Shown one piece after another: positions 36,702 to 48,095 of a stretch of DNA of 64,000 nt. The position numbers and the translations under genes were made by a program. Source of the stretch: Micractinium sp. NFX-FRZ. Taxonomy: Eukaryota; Chlorophyta; Trebouxiophyceae; Chlorellales; Chlorellaceae. The stretch covers positions 1 to 64,000 of the forward strand of contig JAPTJF010000145.1 in NCBI GenBank assembly GCA_029339195.1, given 5' to 3'. The notes below the pieces were generated by a model. The model ran no database searches, was not told the origin of the DNA, and saw only the letters and a list, made by a program, of their open reading frames with translations. How positions within the stretch are numbered: position 1 is the first letter of the stretch; each line of letters begins with the position of its first letter.

Positions 36702-37842
36702 GGGGCACTGTTTGGGGCGTGGCAGATGCTCGGTGGCAAGGCCGAGAAGCATCAGCTGCGGGCAGCGGCAGCTTGGGCATCCTGTGTGGCCCAAAATCTG
36801 AGTGTGTGTCCCGGCACCATAGCTGGAGTGCTTGCTGCCCACCGCCGCTTTTCTGTGAAAAGCCTCCCTATACTGGCCGCCCTGAGTTGGGGTGTGATGG
36901 GCGGTCCCTGGCAGTGCCCACGATGCGGCACTCCACACCGCTCTGCCCTCGCCACCGAGCCCCCGCTTCCCACCCATTTCCGTGCAGGAGGTAAAGGGGC
37001 TTGCACAGGTGGCGCCCGGCTGGCGACAGAGCCGCGCACGCCCACAGGGAATGTTATGAATCCCCTCGGCAGCAAGCAGGTGCAAGACGCGGCATGAGGA
37101 GCAGCTCGACTGACCAGTGTTTGCTGACTCTAGGCACACAGCACTCATTTGTCTGGCTGCTGGCGGCTTGGCCTCTGGGCTTGGGAAGCCACAGTACGGC
37201 TACGGCAGCTGCACTATGTCGCGGTACGGCACCTTGCGACGTGGGCTTCCATTCTTGAGCCCATCCCCTCTGCCACCTCAGCACAGCCTCTTGCTGTTGC
37301 ATGCTCCCAGCAATTTGTATTACACCCCCTGCCCGTTCAACAGCAGAACCATTGAAACCAAGCCAGCTGGCTGTGGGGTGTGGGTGGAGTGCAGATTGCG
37401 GGGCAAGCTGGCAGTGTGCTGTGGTTGGATGGCAGACGTCACAGCAGGGTGCTGTGCTGGCTGGCAGGAGAGCGTGGGGCTCTGCGTACCGGACCTGTGC
37501 TCGTCCCCTCCGCGCAGAGGGCAGCCAGGCAGGAGGGGGATTCAAAGAGCCAAGCTCTTTGTTGAGAGTGGGAAGCTCGCTGCAGCGTGCATAGCAGGGG
37601 CACGTCTTCCTGCCCAGGACCTCCACTCTGCCAGTGCTGACATTGACATCCTGATCAACAACAGCCAGGATGTTCTGGGCCTGCCCTCACCACAGCAGGC
37701 GCTCCCACCCTGCTCTGCTCCTGTACGTTGCCCCACCGCTGTGCCTGCCAGAACTCGTGCAGTGCATTTCGTTACAGATTTTGTTGCATTTGTTACAGAT
37801 TTTGTTGCAGCCAGTGGACAACAAGCTGGGAAGCTGCGCTCC
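36702..37842. other. convergent intergenic of 1.1 kb, no gene
   Basis: Nothing coding is supported. At the right end the plus-strand block ttacagattttgttgca occurs twice (37772-37788 and 37793-37809), placing two minus-strand TGTAA motifs about 50 and 70 bases after the THOC7 stop. Confidence 0.5.
37772..37797 (-). terminator. duplicated TGTAA polyadenylation signal of THOC7
   Basis: Plus-strand ttaca at 37772-37776 and 37793-37797 within a 17-base direct repeat gives two TGTAA signals downstream of the THOC7 stop at 37843. Confidence 0.5.
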
Positions 37843-40539
37843 TCAGCCAAGGAACATGGGCGCGCGCGGCTGCCGTGCCGCCTGGAAGCCCGCCGCCGAG
37901 GGAGCCTTCGCGCCGCTGGCCCCTGGCGTGCGCGCCACCGCTGGCGCGCCGCCGCCACTGCCCCCGCCGCCGCCACCGCCGCTGCCCCCAGTGTAGCCAC
38001 CCGGGGTGCCACCAACGTTGCCACTTCCGCCTGCCGTGCCGCCCGTGCCCCCGCCGCCGCCGGCATCTCCTCCCACATTGCCGCCCCCGTGGGCTGCGCC
38101 CCGCTGGCCTGCCCCCTGCTCAGGCAGCGCCACCACGCTCTCCTCCGGTTCGTCCCGCTCCATGGCCCGCTGCAGCTGCTCCAGAGAGGCGAGCACGCCC
38201 CCAAACTGCTGCTTGCGCTGCTCAAACAGGGCGTCCAGAGCGGCGCTCTGCTGCTGCAGGTCGGCAATCTCCCGGCGGGTGCCCTCCTGCTCCGCCAGGG
38301 TGGCGGAGCGCGCGGGGACCTGCGGGCAGGGGGAAGGGAGGGGCAGCGTGGGGTGAGGGTGGGGGTGAGGGTGGGAGGCCCAAGGAGGCAAGGACGGTGG
38401 GGCGTGCAGGGACCTGCCAGGGAGGGAGCAGCGGGGCAGCGTGGGGTGGGGGTGGGGTGAGGTGGGTGGGGAGGTGCTGAGGAGGGTGGGAGGGGAGGAC
38501 GGGGCAGAGTGTGGATGAAGTGGGGTGGGGAGGTGCTGAGGGGACCTGCGCCCAAGGAGGAGGGCGGGGCAGCACGGGGTGAGGGTGGGGGTGATGGTGT
38601 GAGGGACACAGACGGCGGGCCATCACGCCAGTATGTGAGTGGCCAGGCGGGGAGCCACGCAGGAAGGCGAGGGAGGGAGGGCTGGCAGATGGCGAGCACG
38701 GGGTGGTGGTGCGCAGCACGCATGCCTCCTGCCGGGCGGCTACCGGGTGATGTGTGCATGCGGCACTGACCCTCAGGGAGGCCCCCGCAAGGTCCTGGCA
38801 GCTGCTGGCCTGGCACTCAGCGCACCACCCAGCCCAAGCCACCCCACTCAGCTGCACAGCAGAGATTGGCAGCTGCGTGCACACGGGCGCGGCCTGCCTC
38901 CTCGCCGCCTTGCTGCTCCTGCTTGTGGGTCCCACATCTGTCACCCACCGCGCGCCACTCCAGCTGTGTCTCAGTACCCACATCTGCATGCCCAGCTTCT
39001 TCACGCCTGCTACTCCTGCACTCTCGCCCCACCTAAAACCGTAAAACCCCTTCCCACAGCCCAGAACAATACAAACGGCGCACCTGCATGACCAGCTTCT
39101 TCACGGCTTCATACTCCTGCTTGTGCGCCAGCTCCACCCTCGCCTCCCCCAGCTCACGTTTGCGCTCCTCAATGTCCTGCTCAGCCTGCGGACGGCAAAC
39201 AAGGAGTAGAAGGGTCACAGTGGCTGCGATAAAAAGCGAGCAAGTAGCGCAGGCGAGGCTCACGCTTGCGCTCCTCAATGTCCTTCTCAGCCTGCTGCAT
39301 GAAACAAAACAGGGATCTGTGAGACTCTACTCCACGCAGGAGAATCTGCAATCGAGCTGCACATTGTGCAGCGCCACCACACACTGTGCCAGCGCAGATG
39401 ACCTGTGGCCCACCTGCCCTCCCGCCACAGCCGTCACCTGCAGGACACACCTCCATTGCCTCCCCACCTCAGCATACCGGCTGCGTGGCACAACACGCAC
39501 ACACACCCCACCCTGCCCGCGCCTGCAGCTCTACGCACCTGCCGCTGCATGTGTGGGAAGCCTCCTCAATGCCAGCACACCCACGGCAGCGGCCCACCCA
39601 CCCACCCGCTCCGCTCCCCTCCCCCATCACACCTCGCCCTGCCCACACCTGCTGTATCTTGGCCTGCAGCTGCGCCTGCCGCTCCGCGTACGCCGCCTGC
39701 TCCCGCGCAAAGGCGTCGCTCATCGCCCGCAGCTTGTCCATGTAGGCCTGAGGTTTTAGAGGTGGAGAGGGCAGGGAGTGGTCGGTCATGCCAGGGAGTA
39801 CTAGAGGCAGTGGAGGTGGGCGAAAATGCCAGGGAGAACATCACAGGCCCAAGGGGGGAGCAGCAAAGGAGGCTCCTCATTGTGTGTAACCATGCAGGCC
39901 TGCGTGAGGGCTGGGGCGGGCAGGCGCAGCAGGTGGGCGGCAAAGCGCAGGGGGAGGAAGGCAGAACAGAGAGTTTTGCACATAGCATGCGGTGCACCGG
40001 TGCGCAGACCAGAGCAGACGAGGGCGGCACATGCCTAGCACCTCAGTAGCACAGCACGCGGCACCATTCACCAGAATTCAGGCACAGCAAGACACAGCAA
40101 GGCAAGCACCCAACAACCTCAGACGCAGCAAGCGGAAGCAAGCAGAGGGGAGCACAGCGGCAGAGGGGCGCCGGCTGGGGTGCACAAGCAGGGCCGCACC
40201 TGGATGGCGTACAGCGCGGCCAGCAGCTGGGGGTAGAGCTGCTCCGCCTCCTTGGGGCTGGCGCCCTCCAGAGCCTGGCAGAAGTCCATGTACCTGCGGC
40301 AGGGCAAAGAAGACAGGCAGGCGGGCAGCTGGGCAAGTCAGCGGGGGCGCAGGTGGCACAGGCGGGCAGGCGGGCGGCTGGGAGGCAGAAGCAGCGCTGG
40401 TGCTGGTTCCAGGCCCCCGGCGGGTCGCTCACATTTTGACCAGCTTCTTGAAGGGTGGCAGCGCATTGGCGGCGCTGGCAGCGGTCTGCGTCAGGAAGCG
40501 CTTGCGAATGATGGCTTCCTCCTCTGCTGTGGCCGCCAT
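37843..40539 (-). CDS. THOC7: THO complex subunit 7
   Basis: Coiled-coil subunit of the THO/TREX complex, which couples transcription to mRNA export in the nucleus. Minus-strand exons: 40539-40433, 40293-40200, 39747-39649, 39185-39084, 38319-37843; 292 residues. Family landmarks: an N-terminal EEEAIIRKRFLTQTA followed by PPFKKLVKMYMDFCQ, the coiled coil AEQDIEERKRELGEARVELA, HKQEYEAVKKLVMQVPARS, and ALFEQRKQQFGGVLASLEQL. About 90 residues of Gly/Ala/Pro-rich sequence follow the coiled coil, an extension absent from animal and plant THOC7. Intron 3 holds a copy of the start of exon 4 (AEKDIEERKR at about 39286-39255), and intron 4 holds a copy of the end of exon 4 (about 38983-39025). The start is 490 bases from the divergent TOPORS-like gene. 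Confidence 0.9.
39150..39290 (-). repeat. duplicated start of THOC7 exon 4
   Basis: On the minus strand, GCAG/GCTGAGCAGGACATTG begins exon 4 at 39185. About 100 bases upstream, at 39286, the sequence reads CAG/GCTGAGAAGGACATTG, again with an acceptor. Reading from the upstream acceptor through the gap meets a stop, so only the inner one gives the full protein. Confidence 0.85.
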
Positions 40540-41029
40540 GGCTGCTGTGATCTGCTTTTAAGGTGCTGCAAGCGCCGCTGTAAGAGGTTAGAGGGCCAGA
40601 CGAGAGCGATGAAGGCGCTCAGCAGAAAAACGGCGGGCAAGAGGTCAGATCACAAGGTTTGATGTGCACGATCGTCTCGGTGGATTGAGAGAGGTGCTGG
40701 GCGCGCAGAGAGGCGCCTGCGATGCGTGAAATGCAGCCCAGCTGGCGGCCTCCGAAACTGGACGATGCATCGCTCGTGATTGTCAGTGGCACGTGTCGAA
40801 TTACTGGGCATTTGTTGCAAATGCCGCAAGGCAGCTGGCATCAGCCGAGACATTATGAACAAGCTCCTGCCTGCCTGAGCGAGCAAGAGAGGCCAGCCAT
40901 TGCACACACACACACCTAGCAGCACTTCACTGGGTTTCTCAGTCGAGAGAGGCAGACGGGCGACTGAGCGGCGGTGGCGGCGGCAGCGGCCTTGGCGGCA
41001 GCGGCAGGGTGCCCTACCCACTCAAGCTG
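40540..41029. promoter_or_regulatory. divergent promoter between THOC7 and TOPORS-like genes
   Basis: 490 bases between opposed start codons; both promoters must lie here. A short (ca)n run occurs near 40902. No core motif assigned. Confidence 0.5.
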
Positions 41030-43085
41030 ATGGCTGGCACCAGCAATGCTGCAGCTTGTGGCACATGTGCAATTTGCTTGGCTGATCTGAAGCCACAAGA
41101 CGAGGCGTTCCTGGATGTCTGCTTCCATCACTTCCACCTTCAGGCACGTTGCTTGACGCCCCAAGTCTGCTGCCCTCTGGCGCCGTGTCTGCCTGCTACC
41201 CTGCCTTTTGACCTGATGAGGTGCTCCGAACCTCAACTTAGCTCGCTGGTGCAATGCAGCAAATAAAGTATTACCCAAAGCATGCGCTACCTGAATGTGT
41301 TGCTGCAGTGCGTCCAGCGTTGGGCGGCAGCACAGCTGGAGCACCCGCCGGCACGCAGCGCGCCCCTCGCCTGCCCGCTCTGCCGCCGCCCCTTCGCCTC
41401 TGCCATTTTCGACTGTGAGGGTGGCGCATACAGGTGAGCAGTTATTTTCCCTGCCAGGCTTGCATTGTTTTTTGGCTGGGGACAGTGCACAGGGCTGCCT
41501 CAATGCAGGCTTCTGCTGCTGGCACCATAACAATGCTGTGCTTGCTTTGCGCTCGGCAACAAATTTGGCGACACCATATCCTCCCAGCCTGCTGCTGCTG
41601 TTGCCGACCTATAAACCTGACGAGCCTCCCCTACCCCTACTGCACTCCATCCCCTGCAGGCGCGAGTACTTTGGCGCCATACCGGCACGGGGCAGCGGGC
41701 GCAGCACCCCTACTGGCGGCGCCGGCTCCCTCCACCTGACAGCACAGCACCGCCGCCGGCGCGCCGTCTACTCTCTACCGCTGTCTGTTGAGGACCGGCA
41801 GCGGCGCCATCAGCAGCTTGCACGACTGGGAGGGCAGCAGGCACAGCGGGCAGACGTGGAGCAGTTTGTAGAGCGGGAGCTGCAGGCTCTGCTGCTGCAG
41901 CCAGAAGTGGGGCTGGTGGCACAGCACGTGCTGGGCACGCTGCGAAACGCAGCAGAAGCAGCCGCTGTAGCGGCACGACAGGAAGCAAACAACGGCGCAG
42001 CAGCTGCGGTTGCAAGCGGGCTTCGGCCGCGCATGGTTGTGCCACAGCAGCCGCGGCGCATTCTGGTTAGGCCAGCAGGGGCGGCGGGCGGCGGTGGCGG
42101 CATGCCAGCGAGCGCAGCGGCGCCCCCTGGAAGTGGTGCCCCCATGAATGGCACTGGTGCCGGCAGCAGCAGCAGCCATGCAGCAGCGGTGCCCCTCGTA
42201 GTGGCCAGAGTGCAGGCAGCAGCAGCCCCCTTTCTGTTCGAGCACGCTGAGCGGTTTGCCTGGGAGGTGGCTGCATTTGCAGCTGCTGGGAATGCTACGG
42301 TAGCCAGCTACGACCGACTCACGCTGCAGCTGGATGCAGCGGCAGCAGAGGCAGCAGGTGCAGCAGCCCGGCAGCAGCTGCGCGAGCGACAGCAGCAGCA
42401 GCGGGAGCAGCGTGCAGTGCAGCCAAGGCGGCACGGTGGCGGCAGCGACAGTGCTAGTGAAGCGTACAGCGGCAGCAGCAGCAGCAGTGATGAGGAGGGC
42501 GGGAGCGGGCGGCGGCAGCGCTCTCCAGAGGTGCAGCGCTCCGACAGCGAAGGCTATCTCGATCTGCTGCTGCACCAGGGGCAGAGGGTGAGGCGCCAGG
42601 GTGGCGGCTCTGCACAGTCCCAGCAGCTGGAGGCACAAGAGGCAGGGCCGAATGAAGTGGCTGAGCAGCGTGGCAGGCAGCAACGCCGGCAGCACAGTGG
42701 GGATGCGAGGTCAAGGCGCAGCGGCAGCAGGAGCAGCAGCAGCAGCAGCAGGAGCAGGAGCCGCCGCAGCAGTTGCGTCCCCAGCAAGCGGAGTCAACAG
42801 GCGGCGTCGCCCTTGTCGCCGCATCGCAGGCAGCACCGAAAGCACAAGCGGCGGCGGCGGAAACGCAGCAGCAGCAGCAGTAGCAGCAGCAGCAGCGGCG
42901 GCAGCGACAGCGGCAGCGAAAGCAGCCGTGGCAGAGACAGTGGGGCGGACGGTGCCACCCAGCACAGGCAGCCATCTGGGGAGCTGGCTGTGCTGCGTCA
43001 GCAGGCGCTGCTGGCAGTGCAGCGGCACAAAGCGGGACAGCAGAACGGCGAGCCTCCTGGAACGTCCGCCAGCGCTCCCCCTTGA
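41030..43085 (+). CDS. TOPORS: TOPORS-like RING E3 ligase with SR-rich tail
   Basis: Exons: 41030-41143, 41309-41433, 41660-43085; 554 residues. An N-terminal RING finger is complete as Cys13, Cys16, Cys31, His33, His36, Cys39, Cys60, Cys63 (C3H2C3). Then comes the segment typical of Topors proteins: CPLCRRPFASAIFDCEGG, REYFGAIPARG and later RFAWEVAAFAAAGNATVASY, which aligns in character with the Topors domain. The C-terminal 200 residues are Arg/Ser, Gln and poly-Ser rich (SRSRSRRSS, KHKRRRRKR), indicating a nuclear SR-type tail. Animal TOPORS is both a ubiquitin and a SUMO ligase; dual activity here is inference. Intron 1 must start with GC: CTTCAG/GCACGT is the only junction that keeps FHLQ-CVQRW and the zinc ligands in frame. 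TGTAA follows at 43127-43131. Confidence 0.86.
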
Positions 43086-43126
43086 TTTGGCCTTCACTGC
43101 TGAGTATGCTGCCATTTGTGAGTGTA

Positions 43127-43131
43127 TGTAA
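43127..43131 (+). terminator. candidate TGTAA polyadenylation signal of TOPORS-like gene
   Basis: TGTAA 42 bases after the stop codon at 43085. Confidence 0.55.
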
Positions 43132-44588
43132 CAGTGCCAGCACTGCGTGCGAGAGCTTGTGGCATCAGGCACTACGGGGTGCGGGGAGGCGCGCTGTGCC
43201 CAGTGACACTGCCCTGTGTTTGGTCTGCCAGTAAGGCCCCCATCTTAGGCCCGGCGGATACGATGTCCCCTTTACCATGTGTCAGCTTGAAGCACTAAAA
43301 ATTGCAGATTGGGGAGAGGAAACATGGTTCGGAAAGCTTGGGGAGTGGGGCGGGCACCCCTCGCTGCGGCCGCCCCTGGGTGGTGTTGCCCCAGCTGCCA
43401 CTATTTATCCCACCCTCAGTTGTCGACACCATTTCGTCAAGCTTTTTGATGTGACTGGAAACTTTGCCAAGGGGATGGCACCACCCCCAACCTCCCCAGC
43501 CGGAGAGACTTACACAATGGACCCTCCCGGAGGAAGCCTGCAAGGCATGTGGGGAGCTGGCGGCAGCTGCCGCACACCCATGCGGACATGAGGAAAGGAG
43601 GGAACGCAGTCAGACTGGTGGCGTCCAAGGGAGGCAGACCGGTCCTGCGCCCCCCCATTCCTCTCAGATGCACCAGGTGGCCAATGACCAGAGCAACAGG
43701 GCAGCAAGCCCCAGGTCTGAGGCACCGTTCTCGCCCCAGCCCACAACCCATGCCTGCACCTCCGTTCTCGCCCACAGCAACGGGCTAAAGGCAGTGGCAG
43801 GGCACAACTGCCCTCTCGGACCGAGGCTGGACCACACGACAGCGCGCCAATGAGCTCCAAGGCGCGTGGTGGCCTCGGACTCCTGCCCAAGGCTGCGCCA
43901 TGTGAGTGGGGAGGTTCAGACAGCTCACGTGGGGCTGGGACTGCAGTGCCACCCCGGATGGGGCGAGCTGCGGCAGCAGGACTGCCGACGGCGGCGCTAG
44001 CTCCTGTGGGTCCAGCTCATCCGATGAGCTAAGGAGTCCCCTAGCTGGTGTGGTTCAGCTAGTCCCTCGGTTCCAGGTGAGTGCAGGTCCACCCTGTTCA
44101 TTTCCCCTGATTCCCTTAGATCGCATGGTCACGACTGTGAGCGGAAGCAGGGATAGGCTGGGAGGCATGGCGGTGCGGGGTTTTGGTTGTGCTCGGCCTG
44201 CCAGGGGTGCGCCGTCAGGGGGGCACGTTGAGAGTGTCCATCTGGTTGAGTGCGTGCTCCTGGAAACCCCCAAGGGTGGAGGCACCCAGCAGGAGGTCGA
44301 GCCAGGCGCACCTGCTCACCGGGGTTGACACCCACACCTGCCCCACTGACGGCAAAAGGTTGGGTTCACTTCGCAGGCGCCTGGTGGGGCGCGTGGCCTA
44401 CGAGGGGATGGACCGCTGTTATTCTGTGTGCAACCTGGCCCACTTGTCGTCACAGAAGTCACAGGAGGTGTAGAACTGGGAACAGTCGAATGTTTTGTCG
44501 TGCCTGTCCGGTTGAAGGGGGAGCGCTGAGGGTGGGGTGGTGAGGGTGCAAAACGACGGCAGAGGGGCATGTTGACAGCCTCCCACGC

Positions 44589-44608
44589 TGCGAGTGGCAC
44601 GCCACTCG
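44589..44608. repeat. short perfect hairpin
   Basis: gcgagtgg cacg ccactcgc: eight-base perfect arms around a four-base loop. Confidence 0.7.
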
Positions 44609-44890
44609 CTTGATGGGGTTGTGCTGTCCCCAAATGCACGGGCTTGACCCTGCATTTGGTGGCAGCACCACCTCATTGGTTCAGTGGCACACCGCTACCG
44701 CCGCCGCCGCCCAGTGTGGGAGGCAGTGGAGCGCTGAGCTGGGCCGGCAGCTCGCGTAGGGCTGGCTGCATCCGTTTTATCCATGCGGGATGCCAGCACG
44801 AAGCATGCACGGCAGGATGTACCCTAGGTGGCACGCTCTTGTCTGCAAGCCCAGCACCTGGCCAGCTGCGCATCAGACTCCCTGCATGTC

Positions 44891-44953
44891 AACATGCACG
44901 GTGGCCGGGCTGGCCGACAGTCTGCGCCAGCCAGCCCTGCCACCGTGCATGTC
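44891..44953. repeat. 24-base inverted repeat with 15-base loop
   Basis: The left arm 44891-44914 and right arm 44930-44953 are reverse complements with two mismatches (core catgcacggtggc / gccaccgtgcatg). Strong hairpin potential in an otherwise gene-free interval; could be a relic of a small inverted-repeat element or a structured RNA. Confidence 0.8.
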
Positions 44954-46245
44954 AGTGCATGTCCCATGGATGGAGGGCGGTGCGCAGGTGGCCAGGTGCA
45001 CCAACAGACAAGAGTACGCCAGCTAGGCGGTCGCCCGCAGCCGGCTGCTGCCAGCCGAGTGGTGGTTGCTCCGCCCATCTTGCCCTCGGTGCCTGGGCTC
45101 ATCCGGCGTGACCTCGGACCCGCGGTGCTAATACGCCTGCAGCCTGCCATCCGGGGTGCGCTCGCCAGCGTCTGCTTTCACCGGCCGGCAAGCGGTCGGG
45201 TGTGTTGCACCGTCGGGTCTGACCTCATCGCCCCTGCCACCGCACCTGCGCCTTGACCGGCGGTGCCACAGCATCAGGCTCTGCAGCGGCTGCACGTCTT
45301 CCCGCCGCCAGCGCTCGGTGCCTGCTGCTTGGCCGCCTCGCTGGCCGGCCTCGAGCCACCCTCTGCTAATCTTCCGTTCTCTGCACCCACAGAGGAACGG
45401 CTTAGGGGGAGGCGATGCGGCTGTGCATGGGGGTGTGCAGGCACACACGGGCACTTTGAAAGTGAAGCATGTTGAGCAACTAGCAGGGTCATGGGCCCAG
45501 GAGAGATGCGGGCTCAGGAGGGTTGGGTTGGGGGCAAGGAGCAGCAGCAGCCAGCACGCTGGAAGTGCAGCTGCGTGCCTTCCGCCCTTGCCCATCGGCC
45601 CCACGCTAGCAGCCTCCTTCTCCACCTCTCGCCCGTCTCACTGCATCCCTCCATCCCCACCTCTGTGCACGTGCAGTACCTAAATGCGTGCCAGATGCCC
45701 CCTGGGTCAGCACCCAGCGCCAATTAATGGCAGCGCCCCCACCCACTCCCCTCCTTTCTGTCTCGGCGTATGGTCCGTGCGTGCCTCTCACCACACCACG
45801 TTCGCGCAGGCCACCGCCCCACTCAACCTGCCCCACTGGTGCTCACCTTGGCACGTGGAGGCAGGCAGAGCACCAGTTTCTTTTTGGTGACATTTGGTAC
45901 GGATGCCTGCCCATCTGCCTGCCCTCCGGAGGGATCCTGCCTGCCTGCCTGCCGGCCGGCCAGCCGTCCATCAAGCGGAAAGTGCACACAGCCGCTTTTG
46001 CTTTTGAAAAAGGGGAAGGAAGGGGAGGTGGCAAGGCCAGGGGAAGGCGTGCAGTGAAGTTGCTCCACTCAGTTGCTGCTGGTGCGCCCCCACCACCACC
46101 GCTGCCGACCCTGCCCCGGTGATTGTGCAGGCACCCGAGAGGCACGGTGAGGCGGCGCCTTCCCCCACCCTGGCTGGTGCCTTTCTTGCAGAAGGCAAGC
46201 AGGGGCAGGGGTCAGTTTGTGGCACCTGGCATTGCGACTTTTTGG

Positions 46246-46261
46246 GCAATTATAATTGCCA
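46246..46261. repeat. 16-base perfect palindrome
   Basis: ggcaattataattgcc is its own reverse complement; it is the only AT-rich palindrome seen in this GC-rich interval. Confidence 0.7.
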
Positions 46262-47357
46262 GCAAGGGGCGCAAGGGGCACTCCAGCGCCTGCTTCACCT
46301 TCACCAGCTCTGCTCTTTTCGTCGCCGCCAAGTCCAGTGCGGTCCGCCCTGCGCAGAGCAGGCTGCGCTGGACCTGGCAGCGGAGCTCAGGGCAAAGCTG
46401 GCGAAGGAGGAGCATGCTACTGTGTGCTGCCACCGCTGTTGGCACCTGGTTGCGGGGGCGGGCGGAGTAGCAGCCGCACTTGAAGGAGGAAAGGAAGGGC
46501 ATGCGGCATAGCCGGGGGGAGGTGTGTAGTGAAGGTGGCCCCCAACGCTGCTGCTTGTTCTGCCCCCACCACCACTGCTGCCCACCCTGTCCCCACTGCG
46601 GCATCCAAGAGGACCGGCGAGGCCGCCCATCCCTGGCTGGCCCGCTTGGCGCCTTCTCGTAGCAACCCAGGCAAGCAAGTGCAGGGCTGGGCAGCGAGGC
46701 AGTTTGTGACCAAGATGTGCGCTGTACAGCGCTTTGGGGCCCTTGGGGGCCTGCCTGCAGGCCTGGCCATGTGGGGCAATGTGGATGTCTCGGAAGGGTG
46801 GTCCACAAGTGTGATAGCATTCCGGCATAGCAAAGCTCTGTGTGGGCGGCAGGTGAGAGCGGAATGGACGGTAGTGCGGGGATGGAAGGGGCGGTGGTTG
46901 GGGTCACTGTTGGGGGCTGTTGATAGGACAGAGGGCCTGCATGCAGCTGCAATGCCGCCTCTCCTCGCAACCAAGGGCAAGCAGCTCACCATTGCAGGCA
47001 GACAAGGCCAGCAAGGGGCACACGGGGCACTCCAGCGCCTGCGTAAAACTTGCCACCCTTGCCCTGCCCCCGGCTGCCGCTCCAGTGCTGCCACAGTGCG
47101 CCACTGCTGCAGCCAATGCATGAACTCCACCTTGGCTAGCAGGTGCCGGCATTCCTCGCTGCCGCCGCCGCCTGACACTGCCACGCGTGGTGGCGTTGGC
47201 GGTAGCGACGATGTGCAGCACCTGCGTTCCGAGGCGCAGTTCAAGCAGCAGCAGCAGTGGTGGCCCAGTGCGGCTTGCTCACGGGTGCCGGCGTGCATGG
47301 TCAGCAGTGTGCATTCCCCTCTTGGCCATCCATTGCTATGCACCCCCCGCAGACAAA

Positions 47358-47441
47358 CGATTTGAGAGGCGGTGCAGCTGTTTGCGTAGGTGCCGCAGGC
47401 CGATTTGAGAGGCGGTGCAGCTGTTTGCGTAGGTGCCGCAG
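47358..47441. repeat. tandem duplication, 43-base unit
   Basis: 47358-47398 and 47401-47441 are identical over 41 bases (starting cgatttgagaggcggtgcag and ending gtaggtgccgcag), indicating a recent duplication in the decayed interval. Each copy ends gccgcag, an acceptor-like sequence. Confidence 0.9.
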
Positions 47442-48064
47442 ACGCGCATGGAGCAGTAGGGAGGTGAGCGAGTCGGGCCGCCAGAGAGGGTAAGAGAGGG
47501 TCAGTGCCCAGAAGGGTGTGCAGGGCGGCATGCAAGGGGCGCAGCAGCGCTCACGCTGGAAGCGCAGCAGCAGCTGGTACCTGCAATGCAGTGGGTGCTG
47601 CGGGAGGACAGGGACAGGAAAGGAAGGAAGGACGGGGCCAGCGCCCTGCTGCTGCCTCACCTGCTTGATACTGCTCAGTGCGTGCCCCCTGGTTCCCTGC
47701 CCTTCTTCTTGACGGCCCCTGCCCTGGGTTCCTTTATAGGGCTCGAAATTTATAGGGCTCGAAATGTGATGTGCCTGTAGCATTCTTCCCAAGACGCCTG
47801 CTCCACCAGGCCATGGCCACCCTCACCTGCCCTGTTGTCCCCCCAACTGTGCCGTTAACCCTCACTTCACCACGGCCTTTGCAGGCCACCTCCCCCTCGA
47901 CCCGCGCCATCGGTGTGCCCGCTGGCACGTCCAGCCAGGCAAGTTCCCGGGTGTGCGAGATGCCCGGGCGGATGCCTGGCCTTTTGCATGCACGCCGGTT
48001 GCCCGCCACGTTTGTCTGCCTTCAATCAAGTTCCTGCCCACCCACCTGCCTGCCTGCCTCCCTG

Positions 48065-48095
<31 letters not shown>

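Noticed and set aside
37117..38460. A 447-residue plus-strand open frame overlapping THOC7
   Set aside because: Antisense to the last THOC7 exon; length comes from GC-rich composition lacking stops.
39255..39286. Copy of the THOC7 exon-4 start considered as a mutually exclusive exon
   Set aside because: Its donor-like GTGAGCC would leave phase 1 while the next exon needs phase 0, and read-through meets a stop.
46417..47535. A 372-residue minus-strand open frame
   Set aside because: Cys/Pro/Ala-rich, no recognisable domain and interrupted by tandem copies; treated as part of the decayed interval.
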